The notes under the pieces were generated by a model. The model was not told the origin of the DNA, searched no databases, and saw only the letters and a list, made by a program, of their open reading frames with translations. The position numbers were made by a program, and so were the translations under genes. 64,000 nt of DNA from Yponomeuta sedellus (taxonomy: Eukaryota; Arthropoda; Insecta; Lepidoptera; Yponomeutidae), in NCBI GenBank assembly GCA_934045075.1, contig OW203734.1, positions 17,403,680 through 17,467,679 on the forward strand, written 5' to 3'. This document shows positions 1 through 10,360 of this stretch, piece after piece; position 1 is the first letter of the stretch; each line of letters opens with the position of its first letter.

Positions 1-149
1 CCCCCTGCAGTACAATTCCACCGAACTGCGATCCTCAACCCGCATGCCCAGCGTGGGGATTATGGGCATTACTCCCTATGATAGCACAACGTGGCGCTCT
101 TTAGGGGAGGGCTATGTCCAGCAGTGGACTAGTATAGCCTGACGACGAT
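1..149 (+). mobile_element. SINE-E copy (RTE-tailed short repeat), cut by window edge
   Basis: The copy ends with the block around GGGGAGGGCTATGTCCAGCA that also closes the RTE-like LINE C-terminus on the minus strand near 26.75 kb. Upstream it carries the body shared with copies at 41.2, 43.6, 34.3 and 59.8 kb. The beginning is lost at the window edge. Confidence 0.7.
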
Positions 150-152
150 GAT

Positions 153-202
153 TATTTACTTAGCAAAATTCTCAGCTCGATGAGAATTTTGCTAAGTAAA
201 TA
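153..202. repeat. Perfect 22-bp inverted repeat (hairpin)
   Basis: Arms 153-174 and 181-202 are exact reverse complements around a 6-bp spacer. The right arm is also the left terminal inverted repeat of the MITE that follows, so the hairpin looks like a duplicated, inverted MITE end. Confidence 0.85.
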
Positions 203-262
203 GTTAACTGTAGTGCTGTCTCGTCGAATTTCCCTGAAAAGAGCGTGACAGAACGTTACTTA

Positions 263-704
263 CAGGGTTCGAAATTATCAAGATAATTACGCTGCTTGAT
301 AATTATCGGATAAATATCACGATCATTATCTGATAATTATCACCCGTGTAAGAAATTAATTTGCTATATTGTTTGACAACAAATACATTATAATTTGGCC
401 AATTCTAACAAAAACAAATAAATTTCATGATTTTTATTTAAAATACAACCCAAATTAACATTAATTACAGAAAAAAGTCTCCATCAGATTCGACATTCTA
501 AATATATATTAAATTGGATTGACCAAAGATGCCAAAGGAATATCTTCATCCGATGATGATTCTATTTCCATTGGCTGTGTTGCTGTAGCTGCAGTAGAAA
601 TTATTTGTTGACCTATTCCTAATAGCCAACTAAGATCTTGCTGCTTGATTTTGTTGTTGATTGTCATGATAATTATCACGGATAGTTATCCTTTCGAACC
701 CTTT
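263..704 (-). mobile_element. hAT-like nonautonomous DNA transposon
   Basis: The left end CAGGGTTCGAAA matches the right end TTTCGAACCCTT in inverted orientation, a pattern common in hAT elements. ACTTA lies directly left (258-262) and again 3-4 bp beyond the right end (707-711), so the target duplication is only partly legible. The subterminal regions are packed with GATAATTATC-type palindromes. A short open frame on the minus strand may be what is left of the transposase. Confidence 0.5.
509..667 (-). pseudogene. 52-residue remnant, probably transposase C-terminal tail
   Basis: An uninterrupted frame runs from ATG (667) to TAA (509) inside the hAT-like element. The product begins MTINNKIKQQDLSWLLG and ends with an acidic, serine-rich stretch (MEIESSSDEDIPLASLV). 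No zinc finger or DDE catalytic residues are visible. Acidic low-complexity tails of this kind are common at the ends of TE-encoded proteins, and its position between matching TIRs suggests an internal-deletion derivative that kept only one end of the gene. It could also be a chance ORF. I see no promoter or polyadenylation signal, and I do not assign a function. Confidence 0.35.
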
Positions 705-1042
705 CGACTTACTTAAGTTTTTACTTAGTGAAAATCTCAATTCAGAAACAAGCCCTTAGTTTCATTGGCAGTTCCTATTTTAAAATATAGACACTGGCCA
801 AATGGGTTCAGTCAGCTGTGAACACCAACGGCGCTTAAGGACACAAATTATATTTACGTCCGTCTGTTTTTTTTTTCATACTTAGCATTCTCTTTTGACG
901 TTGGACGTTTGCTCGACACTGCCGCTGCTACTTTGAATATAGGGAAGACAGGTTTAACATAATTGCAAAGAAACATGACATATCGGAAGTTCACAAGCTG
1001 GCACCAAAGAAAGTGAAGAAATTGAATTATATTATATGACAG

Positions 1043-1240
1043 ACAACCTCTGTGGCGCAGCGATAGCGCATCTGCCTGCCATGCAAGGGGTCCCGGGTTC
1101 GATTCCCGGTTGAGGACAAAAAAAAAAACCCCACGTCTTGGATGTTTCCATGTTTGTGATGTCGTTGTTTCTGGTTCTCACGACACAGGGTATCCTAGTT
1201 TGGGGCTGGGAGCAATGTATGTGAATGTTATGTTAAATGT
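1043..1240 (+). mobile_element. SINE-A, full-length copy
   Basis: The head resembles a tRNA-Gly: A-box-like GTGGCGCAGCGATAGCGC, a GCC anticodon-like loop, and B box GGTTCGATTCC. It is followed by an A-run and a body shared with copies at 5.7, 6.1, 9.1, 54.0 and 56.6 kb. The acceptor stem does not close and the body is fused directly, so this is a SINE rather than a tRNA gene. Confidence 0.8.
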
Positions 1241-3180
1241 TATATATAAAAATCTCGTGTCACACTGCTGAGTAACATTTATGTGATATTTTATTTATAA
1301 ACAAACGAAAAACAAACCATCACAATTGTTAACTCGTACTAAGAACCTTGTTTAGACTTATGTATAGTTAAGTAAGTATCAAAAATAAGGGCTTTCTATT
1401 TGCAGAGTAGAGAACACTTCACGACGTTCCGAGCCTAGGCATGATATTCCCGAATCCTTCACTCGCTACAGATTGCGAACATCCTGATTTGCACGCTTCC
1501 CGTCAGACAGAGGTTTGGATCCTAACGGCTATTTCCGATCGATTAGCCACATTGAATCCCCGAGAATAGTTACTCGTACCAGCCGCCTCGCAGGCGCCGC
1601 TCAATTTCATTACAGGAAATCCACTCGGCTTACTTCGCTTATGCTTTCTCACACAGGTTACTTTTACCACGCAAGATTATTTTTTTAAATACCACCCCTT
1701 GACTTATTCTTATTTTCTTTAATTTAATGGAAGAACAGAAACATAGATATTTCACTATTTAGACTATAAAAGATACTTATAAATATAAAAACGAAACTAA
1801 ATAAAATATTTGAGCCAGCCGTATTTTCTTATATGTAAAAACACGATTCCTCTAAAGCAGTCATTACAGTGATTTTATTTAATCTGTGATTAAGTTTCTT
1901 TCTCATAAAATCTCTACCACGGACTATTTTTTGGAGTGTTTTAAGGAATCATGCTATTTTAAATAAGACCGTTAATATTTACGTGTTTTACGTACATAAA
2001 GTACTTAGGTAAATACTTCTAACACCATTGTTTTTCAGTAAAGTTACATTAAATAAACCATTTCCCAACAGAACTGAACTGACGATGTATGAACAATGAA
2101 ATTGAAAACTTTAAACTTTTGCGTTAACTTTTTTACATACATACATGTATAATTAAAAGATATGTACAGATTGAGAATCACTGATTTTGCTTTATCATTA
2201 TAAATTCAAAGCTACAAAATATTGTATATTTATTATTGGTCCGTGGTGGGTAAGTACTGATTTAACCTTCTGCAATATTACGCAGGGTCGCTGATGCGTT
2301 AAAATACTATTCCTACCATTTAATTAGTCGGGGCGCCCGCCTTATGAAATGTTGAGTCACACGAATGACAACTAGGCTAACACGAATTAGGACGGAATCC
2401 ATTGATGCAAATAAAAAGTCAACTGCCTGAATCGAAAACCATTTCGAGCTTAGCATCCAAACTACAGTATTTTACTCGTAAATGTAAGAGATTTTTATCA
2501 TAAAAGGTGAGCCTTATTTTAAGTAAATAATAATATTTAAATGCCCTTCATATGACCTCTATGATGACGTCACATGTTTAATCGTCTGTGGTAGTAGTTA
2601 TTCTGTCGAAAAACTACCAATGGCCTGTCAACTTTATCTGTCAATCATCTGTCCTTTTACGCTAAACCACAGACAAATCCAATCGCGAACTCTACCTACA
2701 TACAGAGTATGTAACATATGACGTCACGCCGAATAATATTCATTTTAATTAAATAACAATGATAAACTCGATTAATCACGAAAAAATGTAATTAGTCTCT
2801 TAAAATTACGTCTACTATCAGAATATAAAATAAAATCCGATCATAAAAAAAAACTTTGCATCCCTAATTCGAACAGTCTCTTATAAAGCATTTAAAATGC
2901 TATACTCAGTTATGGCCGCTAGGAACAGCAGTTCCTACAATCAGATAAGTGTCAAATTAAACCGGTTGACCCAGTTGTGATATGGCGTTTAACGATAAAC
3001 TTGAGTTAAGGCCGAAGTTTGAACGTGGAAGAGAAGTTAATTGAAAAAGTTTACTGGGCTGCTGGTGTGAAATCAATTTAAATTTATTTGAAAAAGAAAA
3101 TATTTTCACGTGTCTGCAAATTCAGAAATACCTATGTATAGGTTATCATGACTGTATCAAATAAAAATGCGGTATTAATA
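1241..3180. other. Unassigned AT-rich sequence
   Basis: I see no coding frame, RNA gene or TE that I can name. Two ATGACGTCAC words flank about 150 bp near 2568-2725 in the same sense, with no further structure. It may be ordinary intron or ancient TE debris. Confidence 0.4.
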
Positions 3181-3181
3181 T

Positions 3182-3345
3182 TTTCATTTTCTAATGTCGA
3201 TATTGGTGACCGAATCTCGAGTCTGATAGGCGGGACACCTGGCAGGAAGACGGCAGGTGGGCCAGGGCGCCAATTCTAGCTTCATTGGCAAATATTTCGT
3301 ATACGACTCTTAGGCGTATGACTTGATTGAATTGAACATAAAAAA
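3182..3345 (-). repeat. Dispersed repeat, copy 1
   Basis: Read on the minus strand, the segment around GAGTCGTATACGA followed by CCAATGAAG and GAATTGGC closely matches plus-strand sequence at 11068-11160. It is an interspersed family I cannot classify. The frame at 3191-3394 is incidental. Confidence 0.5.
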
Positions 3346-3872
3346 ACGAACGACATCCGATTATGATTATGGTTACGACATTATCACACGTCAAAGCGAG
3401 CGAAATTTATTAGCAAAATTGCTAAAAAATTCCGCCAAAGATGGTCTGTGGATGGATGAAAGATAGATGGGAAAGGTCTATTCTTAGCAGTGGCAGAGGT
3501 GGGCTGGTAGTGATGTCATATGAGTATTGCAGTGTCTTGTTACAGCATTGTGCTAGAAAAAAAAAGGCGTACTCCATATAATATACACTACGCATTTGTC
3601 AGACCAAAGGCATTACAGTTTAGGCCACATTGTGTTTGTGACATTTGTGAAGACACTAATTGCGAGGTCCCTAGGCCCTCGTAATATCATATTTTCCTTT
3701 GGCTTTGGTTTAATAAATATGGTTCCGTTGGCACCTTACTAGTACGGAACCCGATGGACTGGTAGACTTCGACACTGGTTTTTTTTCTATATGCATAAAT
3801 GTAATAATTTTACATTGATCTGAAAAAAAACTTAAAACAAAAGTTTTTCTTTATTTTTAATGTGACCTTTCT

Positions 3873-4268
3873 ACGTCCCACGGCATGGTAAAGGCCTTCT
3901 CTCAGGGAGAGTATGGGCTTAATTACCACGCGTCCCCATTGCGGAATGGTATTCTCAAGCTCTGAGGCATGTGAACACTCAGGCTTTCAGTATTCCTCAA
4001 AACGTTTTTCTTCACCCTTAAAGAGTGGCATTGCTACTATAACTCCACAAATGTACTATCGATATAAACTCTTTTATGTCCCCACTGATGGGGCACGGGT
4101 CTCTTCCTGCATCGCAGGAAGGTTAGGCCTTACTCCACCACGGGGGCCAAGTCCGGGTTGGTGGAGGATGTACGTAATTTACAAAACCAATTCATTGATG
4201 CAGACCGGGAATTGAACCCACAACTCAAATGTGAGGCCGGCGTACTGCCGCTCTGCTACCACCACTCT
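3873..4268 (-). mobile_element. SINE-C copy interrupted by a 5S-SINE
   Basis: The body at 3873-4055 (minus strand) and the tRNA-like head at 4170-4268 are parts of one SINE-C. The B-box complement GGGAATTGAACCC is at 4207-4219. The two parts are separated by a 5S-SINE tail, and ATGTAC flanks that insertion on both sides, consistent with a target-site duplication. Confidence 0.7.
4063..4169 (-). mobile_element. SINE-D (5S-derived), 3' part, nested in SINE-C
   Basis: It carries the conserved 3' segment of the family on the minus strand (GGGGCACGGGTCTCTTCCTG, then CCACCACGGGGGCCAAGTCC). The 5S-like head is missing by 5' truncation. Confidence 0.75.
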
Positions 4269-4269
4269 A

Positions 4270-4610
4270 TAAAAGAACAGAAGTTGTAAAACACCAACTC
4301 TATTTGAAACATAACAGGAACTGTGCATTTAAAAAATAGCCCGGCATAGGCGGCTTATGCTAATCTCTTTTTCCCCTCATCCCACGTATCCAATTGACGT
4401 CAAGCGTACGTACACAGCGCGCAATAAAGATTATTATGATGATGCTGTCCAGTCTATATAATTTGGCGTTGTTTACGTGGGAACCAATGGGGAACTTGCG
4501 TCAAACTTGTGGAAAGCTTAGTAAGAAAGATAGAAAGAAAGATATATAAATATTATAAGAATGTATAATTCATATATATCTAAAATAATTTGATATGTTT
4601 GTAAATCTAC
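4270..4610. other. Unassigned spacer
   Basis: AT-rich sequence with an A/G-rich patch near 4523-4546 (AAGAAAGATAGAAAGAAAG). I see no gene or recognisable element. Confidence 0.3.
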
Positions 4611-4611
4611 T

Positions 4612-4770
4612 TCATTCTCCAGTGTATTGCTCTAGTTCATCCAAAGGTTGCCTGGAAGAAATCACTTTTAGTAATAAGGCCGCCGTCTGTACTCTTGGGT
4701 TCAGGAAAATCTGTGTAATTTCCTTTTAATGTACAGTGAAGTGGTCTCTTTCTATTAATATTTAGTTGAC
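4612..4770 (+). mobile_element. LINE-W 3' tail fragment
   Basis: It contains the family signature AGGTTGCCTGGAAGAAATC and AATAAGGCCGCC, shared with the longer LINE at 12554-13275. Only 3' UTR remains. Confidence 0.6.
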
Positions 4771-5000
4771 GACACAATACTCCCAAACATAAAATCACAC
4801 AACAAAATACAAGTCAAAAGAAAACATAATTTCAGCCGAAAAGCAGGTAATGGCAAAAAATATAAAAAACATAAAAAATACATAGTTATGAATGAGATTG
4901 CTTTCATACCACATAAGAAGATATGGAAAAAATCAAGATTTGGTTTATAATAATAAGATACATTTTTTTATGGGTTCTTCGGGGTCCTAAAAATGCGATG

Positions 5001-5406
5001 GAGCGGTGATAGCTCAGTGGGTAGAACCATAGACTGGCAAGCGAGAGCCCCAGGTTCGATCCCGAGTGCGGGCATGTACCAATGACTTTGTTTAATTTCA
5101 AAGTTACGTACATTTGCGAATTTGCAGTCGCAATACCACACGCTAACGGTGAAGGAAAACATCGTGAGGAAACCCGCGGCTTGGTTGGCTCCGCACGTAT
5201 TGACTAGTCTTTCCTGTGGGCTAAGCCGACTAAGCTGTCAGGATGGTATAGGTGCTGGGCAAGCCTACACCATCTATAAAAACCATGACCCAGGCACTAC
5301 AGCGTCGGAGTGGTCCCTTCACCCATCTAGTGTGAGTGAAGATACCACTGGACGCTGTATAAATCATCTCATTAAGTAGATGCAAAAAGGCCAATATTAT
5401 TATTAA
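5001..5406 (+). mobile_element. SINE-C, full-length copy
   Basis: The tRNA-like head (TAGCTCAGTGGGTAGAACC, then GGTTCGATCCC) is followed by a long body. The body has CGTACATTTGCGAATTTGCA, then GGAAAACATCGTGAGGAAAC, then the block CTAAGCTGTCAGGATGGTAT, then CCTTCACCCATCTAGTGTGA, and ends in an (ATT)-type tail. It is the reference copy for fragments at 39.0, 42.3, 57.2 and 61.0 kb. Confidence 0.8.
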
Positions 5407-5691
5407 AAATGCGAAAAATCAAGTTACTCTAATAATAAAAAAAGTATACTGGGTTTAGTTTTATCATTGAATTCTCAACGTTTTCTACAAATGGCATAGT
5501 TGAATAAAAATATTATTTTATGAGATAACTCGAGTACGAATGCGTTCAAGTTGTGACGTCATATTCTGAGTCTGAGTATTTTTTTCTAATTTCTCTTGTC
5601 TGCTCCACAATAAATAACTCTGATGTATTGGTATAACTGTCGTTGCGTTAATTTTAGTCAGATTTGTGTGGCGCGTTTTTTTTACCTTTTT

Positions 5692-5870
5692 TTTCATACA
5701 TTGCTTGTGGCCCCACACTAGAATACCCTGTGTTGTGGGAACCAGAAACAGTGACATCACAAACATGTAAACATCCAAGACCTGGATGTTTTTTTTGCCC
5801 CCAGCCGGGGTTCGAACCCGGACCTCCTGCATGGTAGGCAGATGCGCTACCGCTGGGCCACAGAGGTCGT
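5692..5870 (-). mobile_element. SINE-A, reverse copy
   Basis: The reverse complement reads the Gly-tRNA-like head (GGGTTCGAACCCCGGC), an A-run, and the family body ending near TTGCTTATGTATG-type sequence. Confidence 0.8.
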
Positions 5871-6135
5871 CAAATTATTTTTTACAGGTCATAATATGAA
5901 AAGTATTGTTGTAGATAAATATATACCTCGTTTATTTATCTTTGAACTCTGATTATATTAAAACATATTTTTGTACAAGTTCTCCATTGCCATTGGAAGC
6001 GTGAACGCGTATATTCAAACATATTTTCTGCGGCTGTGTGCGTGCAAGTTAATCATATTGCTGAATACTTCACCAAACCGCCTCGTGTATGTTTTCTTAC
6101 AACATTTAAATACAGGCACATGTACTCGTTTAGCT

Positions 6136-6317
6136 TCTGGCCCCACACTAGGATACCCTGTGTCGTTAGAACCAGAAACAGCGACATCACCAACATGTGG
6201 ATGTCCACATGTTGGTGATGTCCAAGACCTGGGGTTTTTTGTCCCCAGCCGGGGTTTTGAACCCGGGACCTCTCGCATGGTACGCAGATGCGCTACCGCT
6301 GCGCCACAGAGGTCGTC
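6136..6317 (-). mobile_element. SINE-A, reverse copy with internal hairpin
   Basis: It has the same organisation as the copy 400 bp to its left, but the body contains an extra inverted duplication at 6183-6222 where the other copies have a single CATCAC..ACATGT segment. Confidence 0.8.
6183..6222. repeat. Perfect 19-bp arm hairpin inside a SINE
   Basis: Arms 6183-6201 and 6204-6222 are exact reverse complements with a 2-bp loop. Sister SINE-A copies carry only one arm, so the second arises from a fold-back duplication. Confidence 0.85.
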
Positions 6318-6359
6318 GACTTGCGCCAAGTGTGCCTTCTAAGGGAACTATTATTTGCT

Positions 6360-6562
6360 CTTTGGGATATAATCAATCAGGTCGTACTTGTCCACTGCTG
6401 GTCAAAGGCCTTAAGGCAGGTCATTTCTGTCTTCGGCCATCCTCATGCAGCTGTTGCCAGCAATCTGGGAGTCCATGAATGCGACTGGCAAGGGATCGTG
6501 AGAGATGGCATTTGGGGGCTATACCCAGCAGTGGGCAGCGGTGGGCTGATAATTAAATCTTG
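6360..6562. mobile_element. LINE 3'-end debris
   Basis: On the right, CCCAGCAGTGGGCAGCGGTG is a typical LINE 3' terminus read on the plus strand. On the left, TCCACTGCTGGTCAAAGGCC is the same kind of end in reverse, so the two ends face outward. Confidence 0.45.
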
Positions 6563-6658
6563 TCACTAAAAAACTGTGAACTAATTAATTTTACAGCATA
6601 AACACCTATTACCCTCGTTTTTAATGTTTACTTCTAGATTATTTATTTTCTATGTGAA

Positions 6659-6995
6659 GCGCTCGTGGCCTAGCCGATCCGAGTGATTGGAATCAATCAC
6701 TTGAGTTTAGCAACAACAGGCGCGGTCAGGTGCAGGATGGGTGACCGTCCCGTGACTACCGCTAGTGGCAGGCACGTTAAGCCGTTGGTGCCGGCTGTCA
6801 TGTAATGGTGGTCGTTAAGCCATGTCAGAGGCCTTATGGGCGGCTTGGCGACTTCTGACAGTAAGGCTCGCCACTGTCTTACAATCTTCCACCAACCCGG
6901 ACTTGGCCCCCATGGTGGAGTAACCTACCTGCGATGCTGGAAGAGACCCGTGCCCCAGCAGTGGGGACATTCAAGGGTTGATATCGTATGTGAGT
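6659..6995 (+). mobile_element. SINE-D (5S rRNA-derived), full-length
   Basis: The first 110 bp resemble the 3' half of 5S rRNA: an AGCAAC..GGCGCGGT segment at about 6709-6726, then GGATGGGTGACCG at 6734-6746. These correspond to the internal promoter boxes A/IE and C. A family-specific body follows, and the 3' end carries CCCGTGCCCCAGCAGTGGGG. The closest complete sibling lies on the minus strand at 62612-62965. Confidence 0.65.
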
Positions 6996-7165
6996 CCATG
7001 ATGTGGCTATATTTAGTAACAGCCACGCTACTCTGTTAGCGCTTATCTCACCCGGTATAGGATGACTGTAGGTATAATAAAGCGACGGTTCTAGGTATAG
7101 CAGACCTAACGAAAATGTTTCTTTACCACAACACCAACAATATAATTGTTTTTCTTATTTTCCAG

Positions 7166-7214
7166 GTAAGCCAGAGGGATTTTGTTACGTTAACCTGCGT
7201 CTGGTACCTACCAA
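7166..7214 (+). other. Candidate recursive splice site / 49-nt RS-exon
   Basis: A pyrimidine tract (TTGTTTTTCTTATTTTCCAG) ends at 7165 and is followed immediately by GTAAG, so a 3' splice site abuts a 5' splice site. A second donor, AA|GTAAGT, begins at 7215, and a further strong acceptor (TTGTTTTATTGTGTTTCAG) ends at 7283. The 49-nt segment is open in two frames and I do not recognise its peptide. It may be a recursive splice point, a microexon, or coincidence. Confidence 0.35.
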
Positions 7215-7304
7215 GTAAGTTGGCTAACAAAAAGCTTGTACAATCTCCCAATGCCTTGATTTCTTTGTTTTATTGTGTTTCAGACGAATCTAAAGGGTTT
7301 ACTC

Positions 7305-7906
7305 TTAAGGGGATCCACAGGGTTAACTGGCGCACCAATGAAAAAAAAAACATTATCTGTATATTCTGTAAATGATTTAAGGCGCTACCCGGTGCTAATG
7401 AGCGGCACCAAAATCTTGTCCTTGGAAAAAGTGAGATTTTTTTAGAACCTAGTTTCAAGAATCTAGGACTTCAAAGCATTTTTGACAAAAACGGCAGTTT
7501 TCATCGGAAATCGATTAAAGTCCTATGTTGTTGATCTTAAGTTCTAAAAATTGTTATCACAGTTGCTAAAATTTATGACGAACACTTTTTGAAAAAAAGG
7601 CGTATTATAAGACAAGTTATGATTTTCTCTATTAGTAGCGCTAATAAGCACTGAGTGGCGCCTTAAATGCGATTTTTAGGACCCATGGTCGTGGACATGG
7701 GGCAAAAAACCCTGGACTAGATAGCACTTATCCCGAAAATGGCCATTTGTTGGCATACATTTTTTTTTACGTAGCCTCTATGTTTGCGGCATAAATACTA
7801 TTTAAAAAATTAAAAAATACTATTTGAAAATCACTGCTAACATAGTTAAGAGATTGTAGATGTTTTTATTTTCATCGGGAGCGCTAATTAGCCTGTATCT
7901 CCTTAA
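7305..7906. mobile_element. TTAA MITE, outer copy
   Basis: The left end TTAAGGGGATCC..GGGTTAACTGGCGC and the right end GCGCTAATTAGCCTG..TCCTTAA match the family TIR seen more clearly at 40677-41142. Divergence is high. A second copy is nested inside. Confidence 0.45.
7377..7666. mobile_element. TTAA MITE, inner copy
   Basis: TTAAGGCGC at the left and GCGCCTTAA at the right bound 290 bp, with GGTGCTAATGAGC and GCTAATAAGCAC as inverted subterminal segments. TTAA on both sides is the expected target duplication for piggyBac- or Kolobok-type elements. Confidence 0.6.
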
Positions 7907-9120
7907 ATGCTCAATTCCTTGAACACCGAATTAGTTTGTGTTGTGAAACAATTCTATGGGTTTTTCTCTGTAAAATATTTTTCTAAATACGCTTTAGCGC
8001 ACTGCCAATGCCGCAGCGTCCGCTAAATAATTTTCTTGCTTAGAAGAATGTCCGTCTTATGTAACACATGTGGTTTTAAGCATAATCTATACAGCTCCGC
8101 TATAAAGGGGGAAAACCGTGCAAAGATGTATTTTCAATAAACCTTTTTATTTTGCTATAAATGACAACCTTATTTACGACGTGTTTCAGAGATTGAGCAG
8201 TTTTGGCATAACCCTGTACGTAACAAACAACAAAGAAAAGAAAACGAAAAGACTTCACTTATATTAGCTTTAACACGCCAACGAAAAGAAAAAACGTAAA
8301 AAGATTTTAGAATCGATCCGTAAAACTGATATCGTACTGCACAAAAACTGACCTAATACACTCGTATCGTGCAGCCATTGAATTAGGTCAGCGAATGGAA
8401 AAGCTTCCTGTGAAATATAGACGCGAATTATCTGATAGCAAAAAGCGCGGATGCCGGCATTAAAGAGGATGTACAACTTACCACCATACGTCACAGGGCT
8501 CATGTGTCTTACGCCCTCGGAACAGTGGAGGTTTTCGAGTGGCCGAGCCTCGAGGATAAGATGGTCGGACATTACAGTGGACTGTTGACAAAGGGGCGTT
8601 AGCGTCGCGCTATCCCATTACAGTAATACGAAGCTAAACTTGACTGATTACTGGCTGCGAGAATATTTTTTCCACGTCACCCGCGCTCTTCCCGGGGTTT
8701 CCTTCGGACGGGATTTTATGAATAGAAATTGTGCACACTTCCGTCGGGCTCCGGGCGCTCTAGAATTACTGAAATGACCCGCCCCGAGGTGATATATTAG
8801 GCGCCGTGACGTGTATAAATGAATGAATATGTTGCTCTGTGTGATCGAGTGCTCCTAACATAGTCTGTCTGTGCTAGTTCTGCTAGCGGGATCTGGTTGC
8901 GGAATCGAACCAAGATCTCTGATGTCCATTGCTCAAAACCTCTTTCCCTGTTTATTTAGACTACTTAAAGTACTGAAAAGATCTGGAAACTTACTGTGAG
9001 ATGAATACCTACGTCTAACCATCCTGGCGCTGTAAGCACACCGACCTTTTCTCTACGCGAAGACGATACCGCCCAATTATGTCGTGGCGCCCACGATGCA
9101 GGCTGTGCATAGTGTGGAAT
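7907..9120. other. Unassigned, includes a GC-richer patch at 8660-8810
   Basis: I see no coding frame or TE that I can support. The patch near 8690-8810 is richer in G+C than its surroundings and is followed by GTATAAATG at about 8812. I cannot tell whether that is a promoter or chance. Confidence 0.25.
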
Positions 9121-9123
9121 CGA

Positions 9124-9315
9124 CGGCATCTGTGACGCAGCGATAACGCATCTGCCTACCATGCAGGAGGTCTCGGGTTCGCTCCCCGGCTGGGGACAAA
9201 AAAAAACCCAGGTCTTGGATGTTTACATGTTTGTGATGTCGTTGGTTCCCACGACACAGGGTATCTTAGTGTGGGGCCATAAGCAATGTATGTGCCTGTA
9301 TGTAAATGTTATGCT
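9124..9315 (+). mobile_element. SINE-A, full-length copy
   Basis: It has the head GACGCAGCGATAACGCATCT, a B box TCGGGTTCGCTCC, an A-run, and the complete family body through AGCAATGTATGTGCCTG. Confidence 0.8.
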
Positions 9316-9920
9316 GTGTTACCGTTGATCTAAGTTACTTACACACGTTAAACCTTTATTAGTCGAAGCACTGTTTAACCAATTTCATTTGCCCCTGTGT
9401 ATTATTCATCACGATAACAAATGTAATTTGAATTTGAAAGAATACATTTATTCAAATGGTAACAGAAATACGAAGTGCACAAAGAAAATACAATAAAATA
9501 TATCAGCAGGATAGCTTACATTTAAAAATGTGACGCATGAATTAAGTCAAATTGCGCTTCGCTTCACAACTCAAAAGACACGAAGTCCCTACACATAAAG
9601 CTACATTGTTTGCCGTAAATAAATTCCAGCTCCATATATTTTATTCAACGAACAATAGGCATTAAATTATCGTTTCCCTTGGCACATTTGATTGTGAGCG
9701 TGAATATTAATTTGCTCGTACATCTAGCGAGCGTGTCACGGCAGATAGTAATTATAAAGTGCATGCTTGATCACCGGCAACCGGTGTGTGGCACAGCTTG
9801 GTTGGCTACAGCTTAGGTACTGTGAAAATAGAATATTTCATTACAAGTGCGGAAAGGCTGTCATTGCAAAGAGTTCCGACAAGTTGCAATGACGGTTCCG
9901 CACGGGTACTGAACGACTAT

Positions 9921-10360
9921 TTTTAATACAGTTGCGAAAAAAATAAGCAATTTAATAAAGAAAAAATATTTGGAAAATGGAACCGTGAAAAAATATAAGC
10001 AAAGATTTTTTTTCTTCACCCATTCTAGTAGGCAAAGGGAACTATGCCCATACAGAATTTTTTTGTTGATGTGAAATGAAAATGAAATTTAATGAAATAA
10101 AATGAAACCTTACTTAACTCATTCAATCAAATCATTAAATCTGATATTGAAACAAATTAGTAGCTCATAAAAACTTCTATGAGTTTTTTTTAGTAAAAAC
10201 TTCATGGTTGGTTTTTCTTTTTAATAGACATTATTTTGACAGTTGGGAAAGAAAACGCACGAGTGCGGAAAAGGTAAAAAAAGCACGAGTGTGTAATAGC
10301 CCACATCCCGCACGTTATACGTCCCTGCAATACGCCACTTTTTGAGCAACTGTATTAAAA
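9921..10360. mobile_element. MITE, TIR TTTTAATACAGTTGC
   Basis: TTTTAATACAGTTGC at 9921-9935 is mirrored by GCAACTGTATTAAAA at 10346-10360. Inside the right end are CACGAGTG and CCGCAC motifs also seen in the related element at 19282-19731. No coding content. A SINE-B copy begins at its right edge. Confidence 0.6.

Larger units (their letters stand above)
181..733. mobile_element. MITE, outer element, TIR TGAGA..CTAAGTAAA
   Basis: The left end at 181-208 and the reverse complement of 706-733 share TGAGA, CTAAGTAAA and a trailing TTAA-like segment. The stretch at about 204-265, containing TTAACTGTAGTGCTGTCTC, recurs at 39805-39860, which shows a dispersed family. Another element is inserted inside it. 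Confidence 0.5.

Noticed and set aside
5971..6478. Overlapping frames of 93-123 codons
   Set aside because: They are translations of SINE-A and LINE debris in both directions.
8690..8880. Host promoter with TATA-like GTATAAATG
   Set aside because: GC-richer patch only. No downstream frame, start-site element or repeat support.
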